From: Chitinophaga rhizophila
GTDB lineage: Bacteria > Bacteroidota > Bacteroidia > Chitinophagales > Chitinophagaceae
Direction of reading: 5' to 3'
NCBI RefSeq assembly: GCF_019492185.1
Contig: NZ_JAICCF010000002.1
Location: 124,001-188,000 of the forward strand
DNA: 64,000 bases
This document shows positions 46,437 through 55,591 of the stretch, one piece after another. Made by a program: the position numbers and the translations under genes. Under the pieces are notes generated by a model. That model saw only the letters and a program-made list of their open reading frames with translations. It made no database searches and was not told the origin of the DNA. Numbering within the stretch: the stretch's first letter is position 1; every line of letters starts with the position of its first letter.

Positions 46437-47498
46437 ATGATGAGAAGATTTCTTTGGGTGCCACTGATGTTACTATTATTATCTGGGTCTGTAACCGCAC
46501 AGTCCTCCTTTCACTTTCAGGAAAAAGAGGTCAGGCCGGGCACCAGGCAGCACTTTATGATTCCTATCATAACAGCGCAGGATACTACCTGTATACCTAT
46601 TACGGTATTTAATGGCATAAAGGATGGAAAAACATTAGGTATCACAGCTGGCGTGCATGGATATGAATACTCACCGATATTGGCCGGACAACAATTAATC
46701 AAGTCTATAGACCCGCAAAAGCTGACAGGTGTAATCATACTAGTACAGGTAGCAGGTATGGAGAGTTTTCTGGGAAGGTCGCCGTTTATAAGTCCGATTG
46801 ACAAAAAGAACCTGAACCGCTCTTTCCCTGGTTCAGCAAATGGTACTAATACAGAAAAGATTGCACACTTCATTACGGAGCATATTATTACCAGGTCTGA
46901 CTATTTTCTGGACATGCACTCCGGCGATGCACCGGAGGATCTGATTCATTACTCCGCTTATTACAGTAATAAAGACATGCCTGAAACTTCTTCTATAGGA
47001 AAGGAAATGGCTATTGCCATGGGGTATGACTATATGGTCAACTTCAACACGAATGGCAAGGAGTATATGAGGAAAGATAAGAACAGTCTGTATTGCAGCG
47101 CTGAAGCATTTAAGAGAGGCATTCCTGCTGCAGACATTGAGTGCGGCGGATCAGGGATAGTAGAACCAGCCGCTGTCAATAAGATCGAAAAGAGCGTACT
47201 GAATATGCTTGCTTATCTGAAAATGCAAGAGTTGCCAGGCAAAAAGAAGGCTGCCGCTGTACCTGCAACTATTGAAGAAAGAATATACATCCCATCAGGA
47301 CATACAGGTATATTTTATGCGCTGAAAAAAGCCGGAGATCGTGTAACTAGAGGAATGAAACTGGGTTACATCACTGACTTTTTCGGCAATACCATTAAAG
47401 ATATTTATGCGGAAAATGATGGCTTATTAATGTTGATCATCAGTACCCCTGCTGTCAACCCTCAGGAAGATGTTGCAGTAATTGGCAAAATCAACTAA
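46437..47498 (+). CDS. Succinylglutamate desuccinylase/aspartoacylase-family exported hydrolase
   Basis: A 353-residue zinc-dependent M14-like amidohydrolase with a signal peptide ending near 'GSVTAQ'. The metal ligands are His74 and Glu77 in 'AGVHGYEYSP' and the later His in 'YFLDMHSGDAP'. 'KKNLNRSFPG' is the conserved substrate-binding Asn-Arg pair of the family. The C-terminal 'HTGIFYALKKAGDRVTRGMKLGYITDFFGN' is the usual beta-domain. It removes an acyl group from an N-acyl amino acid or similar amide; the substrate is unknown. It would act in the periplasm. Confidence 0.92.
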   Translation: MMRRFLWVPLMLLLLSGSVTAQSSFHFQEKEVRPGTRQHFMIPIITAQDTTCIPITVFNGIKDGKTLGITAGVHGYEYSPILAGQQLIKSIDPQKLTGVIILVQVAGMESFLGRSPFISPIDKKNLNRSFPGSANGTNTEKIAHFITEHIITRSDYFLDMHSGDAPEDLIHYSAYYSNKDMPETSSIGKEMAIAMGYDYMVNFNTNGKEYMRKDKNSLYCSAEAFKRGIPAADIECGGSGIVEPAAVNKIEKSVLNMLAYLKMQELPGKKKAAAVPATIEERIYIPSGHTGIFYALKKAGDRVTRGMKLGYITDFFGNTIKDIYAENDGLLMLIISTPAVNPQEDVAVIGKIN

Positions 47499-47538
47499 AC
47501 ATCATGCTGGTATAGTTAAGGTATCAGTTTACCAGCCC

Positions 47539-47574
47539 CTTTCAGAAGCGCCTTATCCTGGGTGCTTCTGAAAG
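47539..47574. terminator. Terminator-like hairpin between converging genes
   Basis: CTTTCAGAAGC and GCTTCTGAAAG (47539-47549 and 47564-47574) form an 11-bp stem with a 14-base loop. There is no clear T run on either strand, so its strength is uncertain. Confidence 0.5.
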
Positions 47575-47602
47575 TTATAGACACGGCAGCCCTGACGGTA
47601 TG

Positions 47603-47935
47603 TTATTGCTGATAATCATGCCCCCAGTTCTTCAGTGAATAGTTCCAGTTACTATCTGCCACATCACCTTTAGGCTGCTGGGCTTTATGTCGCTGGATAT
47701 AGCCGTTGACTTTCTGCATATGCTTATAGTCGGCCGCTGTCAGCTCAGCTTTTTTCTTACGCTTGATATCGATAATCTTCTTCCCGGATTTATGCCCTAC
47801 TGATTCACCATCGCCACTATCCCAGCCCACTTTCTTCGACTCATCAGTCTTCAGCCATTTCTCAATTGCTGCCGGCGTCATATTTACCAATCTCTTAAAC
47901 TCCTGGTATACGTCTTCCATTTCCTGCTTTTCCAT
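47603..47935 (-). CDS. DUF3140 domain protein
   Basis: A 110-residue protein matching DUF3140: 'EFKRLVNMTPAAIEKWLKTDESKKVGW', then 'GESVGHKSGKKIIDIKRKKKAELTAADYKHMQKVNGYIQRH', then an 'NWNYSLKNWGHDY' tail. The family is small, basic and helical and is annotated as DNA-binding in some genomes, without proof. It is a separate gene convergent to the AstE/AspA gene. Confidence 0.88.
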   Translation of the reverse strand: MEKQEMEDVYQEFKRLVNMTPAAIEKWLKTDESKKVGWDSGDGESVGHKSGKKIIDIKRKKKAELTAADYKHMQKVNGYIQRHKAQQPKGDVADSNWNYSLKNWGHDYQQ

Positions 47936-48061
47936 ATAAGGTTTTGGCAGTTAAACACCGCTGGTTCTAACTTTGTTGAGCAGATAGCAGAAATAGTGAT
48001 CCGTAAACCAGGGCGAGACCGGGAAAATAAGGCTCATAATGTACACCAGCAGCCGGATATC

Positions 48062-48691
48062 TCAGCATGCAAAGGCGGTCTGGTATTGTAACCTTTTATA
48101 GTGTTCGATATAGTAGCTGATATCAAAGGCGGCATTCTGCCCCAGAGAGGAGTAATCGTGCAGGGGTGTTTTAATAATAGCACCATTATCTGTTAATAGG
48201 ATGAGCGTTGATTCGGTATTACCCCGAACTTTTCTGATAACAATATAGGTATCCAGGACGGTCGTCCAGGAATGGAAATGCTTATTCAGCAGGATGCCTG
48301 CTGCCTTTATCTCGATACTGGGCGCTGCCAGTAGCTTCCTGACATGCAGTACTGCCATGACAAAGAATGCCGCGCCAAGTGTTGATCCGAATGCAATGCT
48401 GTATGGGGTCACATCTCCGTGTACAATGACGGCCAGGATTATGAGTATACACATCAGCACGGGGATAGCTGCCTGAAAGAACAATGTTCTTCTGGCAGTA
48501 CTGGTCCTGGTAAAGACCTTACTGGTATTGGCATTCGCCCTGACTGCTTCATAATCTTCTCCGGCAATATCGGCGGTTGTGCTGATCCGGGGCTTTATAC
48601 CGGTCAGCCGGACAAGGACATTCAGTTGGGCGGTCTCTTCTTTTATCAGCCTGGCATAGTGTTGTGCTTTTAACACATCTCTGGGTTCCAT
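48062..48691 (-). CDS. Two-helix membrane protein of unknown function
   Basis: A 209-residue protein with two adjacent hydrophobic segments (about residues 70-90 and 95-112), 'FQAAIPVLMCILIILAVIVHG' and 'SIAFGSTLGAAFFVMAVLHV', flanked by soluble parts. The C-terminal half has a compact beta pattern 'AAGILLNKHFHSWTTVLDTYIVIRK' like a PH-type or bPH domain, but this is weak. No family is assigned. Confidence 0.65.
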   Translation of the reverse strand: MEPRDVLKAQHYARLIKEETAQLNVLVRLTGIKPRISTTADIAGEDYEAVRANANTSKVFTRTSTARRTLFFQAAIPVLMCILIILAVIVHGDVTPYSIAFGSTLGAAFFVMAVLHVRKLLAAPSIEIKAAGILLNKHFHSWTTVLDTYIVIRKVRGNTESTLILLTDNGAIIKTPLHDYSSLGQNAAFDISYYIEHYKRLQYQTAFAC

Positions 48692-48859
48692 AGGGATATT
48701 GTTGGGTGCTTCTAACTTTTCGACGTATAAATTACTATTTCTGTAGGCATATTTTTTATTTTTCTCTAATATTTTTTACCGGGGAGGAAACGATAGTACG
48801 CGCTATCTTGAAGCATTAGCAGTAAGTTCTGACAAACCACACCATGTATTTCAGGGCAT

Positions 48860-48888
48860 AAAAAAAGGTAACCGTTACCAGTTACCTT
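48860..48888 (-). terminator. Terminator of tRNA-His copy 1
   Basis: AAGGTAAC and GTTACCTT arms (48865-48872, 48881-48888) around eight bases; on the minus strand a T run follows. It ends 11 bases after the tRNA. Confidence 0.75.
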
Positions 48889-48899
48889 CTTCATTTTCG

Positions 48900-48974
48900 G
48901 GTGATTGAAGGGTTTCGAACCCTCGACCCTCAGAACCACAATCTGATGCTCTAACCAACTGAGCTACAACCACC
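48900..48974 (-). tRNA. tRNA-His: tRNA-His (GTG), copy 1
   Basis: The minus strand folds as a cloverleaf: G-1 and GTGGTTG acceptor arm pairing with CAATCAC, D-arm 'AGCTCAGTTGGTTAGAGC', anticodon stem TCAGA/TCTGA with loop TTGTGGT (anticodon GTG), T-arm 'GAGGGTTCGAACCCT'. The extra G-1 opposite C73 is the hallmark of histidine tRNA. CCA is not encoded. Confidence 0.97.
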
Positions 48975-49005
48975 GTTTTAGAACCGTTCTATTTTGATCG
49001 GGGTG

Positions 49006-49035
49006 CAAATATAGTAAAATTGATATAACAAACAA
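49006..49035 (-). promoter_or_regulatory. Promoter of tRNA-His copy 1
   Basis: TTG (49033-49035), 19 bases, TATATTTG (49006-49013) on the minus strand. The sequence from this box to the tRNA is similar to that before copy 2. Confidence 0.7.
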
Positions 49036-49353
49036 TATTTAAATAAAAAATCTCCTGCAGTCATTTTGTACTGATCAACACGGATTTACCAGTCTACAGT
49101 TTTCCTACGGATAACCACCTACGATATGCAGCCCGTGATATACCCACACCTACTGTTGTGCAAGCCGGTGAGCTAAGTAAAACCGGGCCTGCCAGAAATC
49201 AGGCAATAAGCATTTTCACCCTTGCAGAATGGTCACTTTAGTACGGCGAGGTACTCATGAACGGGTTACCATTGCCGGGAGTCTGACGTATATCAACCCG
49301 ACAATCTATTGTGTTGCTGTGACTTTCTCCCGCTTAATGTTTCATATTATGCC

Positions 49354-49430
49354 TGCACTAAGAGGTCACCAGAAGGGCACTTCAATATCCCGGGGATATC
49401 CAAGTGCCCTTCTGGTGACCTCTTGGTGCA
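49354..49430. repeat. Near-perfect 77-nt palindrome between the tRNA-His genes
   Basis: Two 29-base arms (49354-49382 and 49402-49430) are complementary except for one base. The 19-base middle itself holds ATATCCC-G-GGGATAT, so the whole can fold as a continuous cruciform or RNA hairpin. No T run and no gene adjoin it. The rest of the 644-bp spacer between the two tRNA genes shows no gene beyond short promoter and terminator elements. Confidence 0.92.
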
Positions 49431-49582
49431 TATAATGAATGAATATCAGAACGAATCCAGACCCTGGTATGCGGATGGTTATTACGCGGGAGGGCACAGA
49501 TCACGTCCTGTGAATTGAAGTATTATTATCCGTAAAATATTAGTTGCTGATAGTAAAGAAGTAGTGAAAGGTGGGTATAAAC

Positions 49583-49612
49583 AAAAAAGGCAACATTTTC
49601 ATGTTGCCTTTT
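49583..49612 (-). terminator. Terminator of tRNA-His copy 2
   Basis: AAAAGGCAACAT and ATGTTGCCTTTT (49585-49596, 49601-49612) with a four-base loop; a short T run follows on the minus strand. It starts six bases after the tRNA end. Confidence 0.85.
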
Positions 49613-49618
49613 ATACCG

Positions 49619-49693
49619 GGTGATTGAAGGGTTTCGAACCCTCGACCCTCAGAACCACAATCTGATGCTCTAACCAACTGAGCTACAACCACC
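49619..49693 (-). tRNA. tRNA-His: tRNA-His (GTG), copy 2
   Basis: The 75 bases are identical to copy 1 (same G-1, anticodon GTG and C73). It lies 719 bp from copy 1 on the same strand, with its own promoter and terminator, so it is a duplicated transcription unit rather than a tandem transcript. Confidence 0.97.
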
Positions 49694-49723
49694 GTTTGTG
49701 ACCGTTTTGTTTCGATCGGGATG

Positions 49724-49756
49724 CAAAGATAGTAAAATACATTTCAAACTTCCAAA
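49724..49756 (-). promoter_or_regulatory. Promoter of tRNA-His copy 2
   Basis: TTTG (49753-49756), 21 bases, TATCTTTG (49724-49731) on the minus strand, a good Bacteroidota promoter. Confidence 0.7.
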
Positions 49757-49797
49757 TATTTTAATCTTTCTTTGCTTAGTTTTTAAATAAACCCACC

Positions 49798-50358
49798 ATG
49801 CTATTATACCTGATTCCTTTACTGACAGCCATAACCGGCTGGTTTACAAACAAATTAGCCATATACCTATTCTTCAGAAGCTTTTCCAGGAAGCAGCAGG
49901 TGATTGCACAACAGGCGGGAGCATTTGTAGCGACACAGTTAGTATCTTTCAACGACCTCCGGGGACAGTTAGCTGCGCCTGAAAAGATTAAAAGTATGAT
50001 ACCCATTGTAGAGGCACATATGGATAATTTCCTGCGGGTAAAATTGCCGGAGGCGATGCCTGTATTTAAGATGCTGGTAGGAGATAGCACTATACAACAG
50101 GTGAAGCAGGTGCTGATGACCGAAGTAGATAAGATGTTACCTGAAATTATTGACCAATACCTCCACCAGATTGAGAAAGAACTGGATGTACAGCAGTTAG
50201 TCAGCAGCAGGATAATGGCCGTTACAGCAGGTGAATTTACCGCCCGTGTCAGGGAGTCGTTATCCAGGGAAATTCGGCTGGCCGAAGCCGGCGGCGCTGC
50301 TTTCGGACTGCTTATCGGCCTTGTTCAACTTATGATTGCCCTACACCACCAGAACTAA
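49798..50358 (+). CDS. DUF445 family membrane protein, short form
   Basis: A 186-residue protein. The N-terminal helix 'LIPLLTAITGWFTNKLAIYLFF' carries the family pattern of a membrane segment with W-x-T-N-x-L-A. A helical region follows, with 'GDSTIQQVKQVLMTEVDKMLPEIIDQYL', and there is a second membrane helix at the end ('AAFGLLIGLVQLMIAL'). The short length is normal for Bacteroidota members. Function is unknown. Confidence 0.85.
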   Translation: MLLYLIPLLTAITGWFTNKLAIYLFFRSFSRKQQVIAQQAGAFVATQLVSFNDLRGQLAAPEKIKSMIPIVEAHMDNFLRVKLPEAMPVFKMLVGDSTIQQVKQVLMTEVDKMLPEIIDQYLHQIEKELDVQQLVSSRIMAVTAGEFTARVRESLSREIRLAEAGGAAFGLLIGLVQLMIALHHQN

Positions 50359-50398
50359 CCATTCATCACAAATAGCAATACTTTAAATATGAGATAAA

Positions 50399-50406
50399 TA
50401 TTTTTG
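50399..50406 (+). promoter_or_regulatory. Predicted -7 box for the outer-membrane receptor gene
   Basis: TATTTTTG lies 45 bp before the ATG at 50451. A -33 box is not clear. Confidence 0.4.
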
Positions 50407-50450
50407 TCCTGGTCTCAACAATTTAGGTCTCAATTAACACCCATCCCTGC

Positions 50451-52934
50451 ATGCTGAAACGTTTACTGCTGTCAGCGTTACTATGCTATGCCGGTATAGC
50501 TATGGCTCAAACCGGTCATAATTCCGCGAAACTCTCAGGTAAGGCACTTGATGCCATTACCGGCAAACCTGTCGAATATGCCTCCGTAGTGCTGCTGCAT
50601 CCCACTGATTCCAGTGTTGTAACAGGCATGTATACCCAACCGGATGGAGAATTTACATTTCCCAACATCGCCGCAGGCAACTACGTACTACGTGTCACTT
50701 TTATGGGTTATGATAAACTGTTGAAGCCTGTAAAGATTGTACCTGGCAAGCCGTCGCAGTTTGCAGGAACATTACGTTTGCAGCCAGCGGGAAAAGTTCT
50801 GAATACCGTAGAGATCAAGGCAGAGAAGCCCGCCTTCTCCATGCAGATAGACAGGCAGGTGTTTGACGCCGGCAGTATGATCACGGCAGAAGGAGGTACC
50901 GGAACGGATGTGCTGAAGAATGTCCCCAGTGTTGATGTGGATATTGATGATAATATTACACTGCGCGGTAAAAGTGTGACCATATATGTAGATGGTAAGC
51001 CCTCCCCTTTTGGCGATGCGAAGACAGCATTGCAGATGATTCCTGCAGCAACCATTGACAGAGTTGAGGTAATTAATAACCCATCGGCAAAGTTTGAAGC
51101 CCAGGGCGGTGGCGGTATTATCAATATCGTACTGAAAAAGGATAAGGCAATCGGGTACAATGTGATGGTTAGTATGGGCGTAGCTACCCGCGGACAAATC
51201 ACCGGAAACGCTAATGCCAGTCTGCGGATCCGTAAGTTTAACTTCTTTGCTAATTATAATGGCCGGCAGGAAAGACAGACGGGCTATGGCTACAGCTATC
51301 GGCAGAACCTGATCACAGATACTGTTGGCACCGCATTTTTTACACAGGATAGCCGTAACAGGAACCGCAATGGCGGTAATGGCGGACGTATAGGACTGGA
51401 TTATTTCCTGGATGACTACAATACGATTACCATTTCACAGGGCCTCAATGTCAGCACCGGCAATAGCGCAGATGATATCATGCTCAATTACATGGATGTG
51501 AAACGCACACCCATCCGCACCGGCGAACGCCATAATAACAGTAATTACCGTAACCCAAACAACAATACCAGCCTGAACTTCCGTCATACTACTGACAAAC
51601 AGAATGAAGAGCTGACCGCATATATCAGTTACAGTAACAACCGGGGCAGGAATAATAGTAATTATAATACCCTGTACCAGTTTACCAATGGAACGACCCC
51701 TGATGACATTGATATACAACGTAATCTGGGCATCTCCCGCAATGAGTTCTGGAATATCCAGACAGACTACACCACACCTGTGGGCAAAAAAGGAAAGTTT
51801 GAAACCGGGGCCAAAGTAACGCTCCGGGGTAATGATAACGACTATGATGCGCAACTACGGAACCAGGCAACCGGCGAATTTGAGAAGAGCCTGACGCTGT
51901 CCAATACTTATTATTATAAAGAAGACATTTATGGCGGGTATGTCAACTTTGCCAATGCCATCGGCAATCTGGGGTACCAGGTGGGCGCGCGGGTAGAGCA
52001 GGCATATCTGCGTGGGTTTTCCTATACCAGGGATACTTCGGTGAACAACCGGTTCCTGAATGTATTCCCCAGCGTATTCCTGAAGTATAACCTGCCGCGT
52101 AATGAGAATCAAAGCCTTATCTTCAACTATTCGACCAGGATAGACAGGCCGGGGTTTGATCAGTTGCTGCCTTATATTAATAACTCTGACCCGCAAAACA
52201 TCCGTGCGGGCAATCCGGAGCTGACACCTTCCCTTACGCATAAGTTTGAAGCCAACTATTCAAGATACTTTCCCAATACGAAAGATTACCTGAATACCGG
52301 CGTATACTATTCGCAGGCAAATGATGATATTGACCGCATCAGTATGCTGGACACTGCCACCGGCGTAACAACCACCCGTCCGATGAACCTGGCTACAGAT
52401 AAAGACTGGGGGGCCAACTTTACTTATAACCTGCATATTTTTCCGAGGTGGAATGTAGTTACCAATTTAAATATGGAGTACAGCAGGCTGACCGGCGCAA
52501 CAATCAGCAATGAATATGTAACATATGGGGTGACGGTCAATTCACATATCCGGCTGCCGGCGAAAGTAAGTATACAGGTTAACGGGCATTACCGGTCGCC
52601 CAGGGTACAACCGCAAGGTACATTTAAGGCGATGAACGGGGTTGATCTGGGCATCCGTAAAGAGATGCTGAAGAATAATGCACTGGCTATCGCACTGAAT
52701 ATATCGGATGTGCTGAATACCCAGAATTTCAGCTCACACTATGAAACTGATGCCTTTATACAGGATTATACCCGTAAAAGGACCACCCGTTTCATCAGGC
52801 TGAACATACGTTACCGGTTTGGCAAAATGGATCCTGACATGTTCAAGAAGAAGAAGAAACAGGAGGTACCGGAAGAAGATACTGACGATAAAGAAAAGGA
52901 CAAGGATAAGAAACCTGCTGACAACCGGTTATGA
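50451..52934 (+). CDS. TonB-dependent outer-membrane receptor, OMP_b-brl_3 type
   Basis: An 827-residue protein with a signal peptide ending 'GIAMAQ', a CarboxypepD_reg-like domain (about 25-110, 'LSGKALDAITGKPVEYASVVLL'), a plug ('VEIKAEKPAFSMQIDRQVFD', 'LKNVPSVDVDIDDNITLRGKSVTIYVDGKPSPFG', 'VEVINNPSAKFEAQGGGGIINIVLKK') and a long barrel. The last residues are very charged, 'KKKKKQEVPEEDTDDKEKDKDKK', which is odd for a barrel end and suggests a flexible tail. No SusD gene is adjacent. The substrate is unknown. It converges with pcm with 6 bp of overlap. Confidence 0.93.
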   Translation: MLKRLLLSALLCYAGIAMAQTGHNSAKLSGKALDAITGKPVEYASVVLLHPTDSSVVTGMYTQPDGEFTFPNIAAGNYVLRVTFMGYDKLLKPVKIVPGKPSQFAGTLRLQPAGKVLNTVEIKAEKPAFSMQIDRQVFDAGSMITAEGGTGTDVLKNVPSVDVDIDDNITLRGKSVTIYVDGKPSPFGDAKTALQMIPAATIDRVEVINNPSAKFEAQGGGGIINIVLKKDKAIGYNVMVSMGVATRGQITGNANASLRIRKFNFFANYNGRQERQTGYGYSYRQNLITDTVGTAFFTQDSRNRNRNGGNGGRIGLDYFLDDYNTITISQGLNVSTGNSADDIMLNYMDVKRTPIRTGERHNNSNYRNPNNNTSLNFRHTTDKQNEELTAYISYSNNRGRNNSNYNTLYQFTNGTTPDDIDIQRNLGISRNEFWNIQTDYTTPVGKKGKFETGAKVTLRGNDNDYDAQLRNQATGEFEKSLTLSNTYYYKEDIYGGYVNFANAIGNLGYQVGARVEQAYLRGFSYTRDTSVNNRFLNVFPSVFLKYNLPRNENQSLIFNYSTRIDRPGFDQLLPYINNSDPQNIRAGNPELTPSLTHKFEANYSRYFPNTKDYLNTGVYYSQANDDIDRISMLDTATGVTTTRPMNLATDKDWGANFTYNLHIFPRWNVVTNLNMEYSRLTGATISNEYVTYGVTVNSHIRLPAKVSIQVNGHYRSPRVQPQGTFKAMNGVDLGIRKEMLKNNALAIALNISDVLNTQNFSSHYETDAFIQDYTRKRTTRFIRLNIRYRFGKMDPDMFKKKKKQEVPEEDTDDKEKDKDKKPADNRL

Positions 52935-53603
52935 GGTCTTACCTGCCAGCATAGGCACAAAAGAAAAGTTATCAAACATTTCCTGGTCAAACTCCGTATC
53001 GCTGATCTTGGTGATACGGAGCATACGCTGCACGTCATGACCACCCACCGGAATCACCATTTTACCACCAACTTTCAACTGCTGTAACAGCTTTTCAGGT
53101 ATCTGGGGAGCGGCTGCCGTTACCAGTACTTTATCAAAGGGAGCATAGGTTGGAAGTCCTTCATAACCATCGCCATAGAAGAACCTGATGGTAGGATATT
53201 TTGCTTTGAACGGGAATTGCTTTACCTGGTCAAATAGTTTCTTTTGTCTTTCTATGGTGAAGACATTCACCTTTAGCTCTGCCAGTACACATGCCTGATA
53301 GCCGCTACCAGTACCGATTTCCAGTACTTTATCATAGGGTTTCAGCTCTAGCAGCTGTGATTGATAAGCTACAGTATACGGTTGGGAGATAGTCTGCCCT
53401 TCCCCGATAGGAAACGCCCTGTCTTCATAGGCGATGCCTTCAAATGCTGTGTCCAGGAAAAAATGCCGTGGGATATTGTTGATAGCTGTTAATACCTGTT
53501 CGTCAGTAATGCCCTTTTGTCGGATACTATCGACCAGCTGCCTGCGCAATCCTTTTTGCTTGTAAGAATCTTCGTACCGCCTCATAGCCGCAAAATTAAC
53601 CAA
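52929..53603 (-). CDS. pcm: Protein-L-isoaspartate O-methyltransferase
   Basis: A 224-residue SAM-dependent repair enzyme that methylates isoaspartyl residues. Family motifs: 'IPRHFFLD', 'AFPIGEGQTISQPYTVAYQSQLLEL', SAM-binding 'VLEIGTGSGYQACVLAEL', 'FFYGDGYEGLPTYAPFDKVLVTAAAPQIPEKLLQQLKVGGKMVIPVG'. The order and length are normal. Its 3' end overlaps the receptor gene by six bases on the opposite strand. Confidence 0.96.
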   Translation of the reverse strand: MVNFAAMRRYEDSYKQKGLRRQLVDSIRQKGITDEQVLTAINNIPRHFFLDTAFEGIAYEDRAFPIGEGQTISQPYTVAYQSQLLELKPYDKVLEIGTGSGYQACVLAELKVNVFTIERQKKLFDQVKQFPFKAKYPTIRFFYGDGYEGLPTYAPFDKVLVTAAAPQIPEKLLQQLKVGGKMVIPVGGHDVQRMLRITKISDTEFDQEMFDNFSFVPMLAGKTS

Positions 53604-53785
53604 TAGAGCGAATTTTTAGCTAAGTGTGGAATATTTCTATTTTATCAACATCCTGGTTTTTGCAGGAAATAATATCTGGTTTGAAAATTGCTGAGTTCTT
53701 TACCCGGCTTTTTATTTTGTCCGGATTTTAGCTTTAATTTACAAACTTGTTTTTGATAAATAAGAAAACAAACCTCAATCGTTCT

Positions 53786-55510
53786 ATGGATAATATTATT
53801 GAAAGTAAGGTATCGCAGTGGCTGGATGGCCAATTTGATGCGGATACCGTGGCGGCCATCAAGAAGCTGCAGCAGGAAAACCCCGATGAACTGGCCGATG
53901 CGTTTTACCGCAGCCTCGAGTTTGGTACAGGTGGTTTACGCGGCATCATGGGTGTTGGCACTAACCGTATGAATAAATATACAGTTGGTATGGCTACCCA
54001 GGGATTTGCCAACTACCTTAAACAGGCGTTCTCCGGAGAAATTAAGCTGGCTATTGCGCATGACAGCCGTAACAACAGCCGTTATTTCGCTGAAGTAGCA
54101 GCTAACGTACTGGCAGCCAATGGCATTAAGGTATTCCTGTTCGAGAGCCTCCGCCCTACCCCTGAACTGTCGTTCACTATCCGTCACCTGGGTTGCCAGG
54201 GTGGTATTGTACTGACAGCCTCTCACAATCCTAAAGAATATAACGGTTATAAAGCATACTGGAACGATGGCGCTCAGCTGGTGCCTCCGCACGATAAAAA
54301 CGTTATCCGTGAAGTAGAAAAGATCGCTTCTATTGATGAAGTGAAATGGTCAGGCGGTGAAGCTAACATCACCCTCATTGGTAAAGATGTGGATGAAGCC
54401 TACCTCCAGACATTGAAAGGACTGAGCATTCAGCCCGACGTGATCAAACAACAACACGATCTTAAGATAGTATATACCCCGATCCATGGTACAGGTATTA
54501 CCCTGGTGCCTGAGATCCTCAAGCGTTATGGCTTTACCAATGTACACGTAGTAGAAGAGCAATCCACCCCGGATGGTAACTTCCCTACAGTAGTATACCC
54601 GAACCCGGAAGAGTCAGAAGCTATGAGCATCGGCCTGAAAAAGGCGAAAGAACTGGACGCAGCAATACTGCTGGGTACAGACCCTGATTCTGACCGTGTA
54701 GGTATTGCTGTTAAAGACCTGAAAGGCGAATGGGTACTGCTGAATGGTAACCAGACTGCCGTACTGCTGTTCAACTATATTATAGAAGGCCGCAGACAGA
54801 AAGGCCTGGCCGGCGATACTGACTACGTGTGTAAGACAGTAGTTACCTCCGACCTGATCGACGTATTTGCAGCGCGTAACAACGTTAACTGCTACAACGT
54901 ACTGACTGGTTTCAAATGGATTGCAGACCTGATCAGAAAGAAAGAAGGTAAAGAGCAGTTCATCTGTGGTGGAGAGGAATCTTATGGTTATATGATCGGT
55001 GACAGCGTACGTGATAAAGACGCTATCGCTTCAGTAGCACTGATCTGTGAAATGGCCGCTTACGCAGCAAGCCAGGGCAGATCACTGTATGAACAACTGA
55101 TCGACATCTACGTGAAATACGGTTATTATAAAGAAAACCTGATCTCCATCACCAAAAAAGGTATGAAAGGAGCAGAAGAAATTGCCGATATGATGCGTGG
55201 CTACCGTGATAATCCACCAAGCACCATCAATGGTTCTAAGGTAGCAACACTGTATGATTATGAACTGCAACAGGTTACAGACCTGAAAACAGGTAACGTA
55301 CAGCCTATCGACCTGCCAAAATCCAACGTACTGCAGTTCGTACTCGAAGATGGCAGCAAGATCTCTGCACGTCCTTCAGGTACTGAACCTAAGATCAAGT
55401 TTTACTTCAGCGTAAATCAGCCATTGGAAAATGCAGCTAATTTTGATGCGGCAACGAAGGCGCTTGATCAGCGTGTACAGGATATCATTACAGATATGAA
55501 GCTGAAATAA
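53786..55510 (+). CDS. Phospho-sugar mutase (phosphoglucomutase/phosphomannomutase)
   Basis: A 574-residue alpha-D-phosphohexomutase. The start at 53786 ('MDNIIESKVSQWL') follows the usual Bacteroidota layout; the ATG at 53747 is upstream and unlikely. The active-site phosphoserine is Ser146 in 'LTASHNPKEYNGYKAYW', the metal loop is 'GTDPDSDRVG', the sugar-binding loop is 'GGEESYGYM' and the phosphate-binding loop is 'RPSGTEPKIKFY'. It interconverts hexose 1- and 6-phosphates in central and cell-envelope sugar metabolism. A terminator follows. Confidence 0.95.
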   Translation: MDNIIESKVSQWLDGQFDADTVAAIKKLQQENPDELADAFYRSLEFGTGGLRGIMGVGTNRMNKYTVGMATQGFANYLKQAFSGEIKLAIAHDSRNNSRYFAEVAANVLAANGIKVFLFESLRPTPELSFTIRHLGCQGGIVLTASHNPKEYNGYKAYWNDGAQLVPPHDKNVIREVEKIASIDEVKWSGGEANITLIGKDVDEAYLQTLKGLSIQPDVIKQQHDLKIVYTPIHGTGITLVPEILKRYGFTNVHVVEEQSTPDGNFPTVVYPNPEESEAMSIGLKKAKELDAAILLGTDPDSDRVGIAVKDLKGEWVLLNGNQTAVLLFNYIIEGRRQKGLAGDTDYVCKTVVTSDLIDVFAARNNVNCYNVLTGFKWIADLIRKKEGKEQFICGGEESYGYMIGDSVRDKDAIASVALICEMAAYAASQGRSLYEQLIDIYVKYGYYKENLISITKKGMKGAEEIADMMRGYRDNPPSTINGSKVATLYDYELQQVTDLKTGNVQPIDLPKSNVLQFVLEDGSKISARPSGTEPKIKFYFSVNQPLENAANFDAATKALDQRVQDIITDMKLK

Positions 55511-55528
55511 GCACAGTTATAAAAAGAT

Positions 55529-55568
55529 AGTCCCGGTACAACCATACAGGAAGTACCGGGACTTTTTA
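55529..55568 (+). terminator. Rho-independent terminator
   Basis: AGTCCCGGTAC and GTACCGGGACT (55529-55539 and 55553-55563) with a 13-base loop and T residues after it. Confidence 0.85.
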
Positions 55569-55591
55569 TTTGTGCGTAGTTGACAATCAGG

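Noticed and set aside
48900-49693. Possible integrated element between the two tRNA-His genes
   Set aside because: Only a 644-bp spacer with no integrase or other mobile gene; recorded as a duplication with a palindrome instead.
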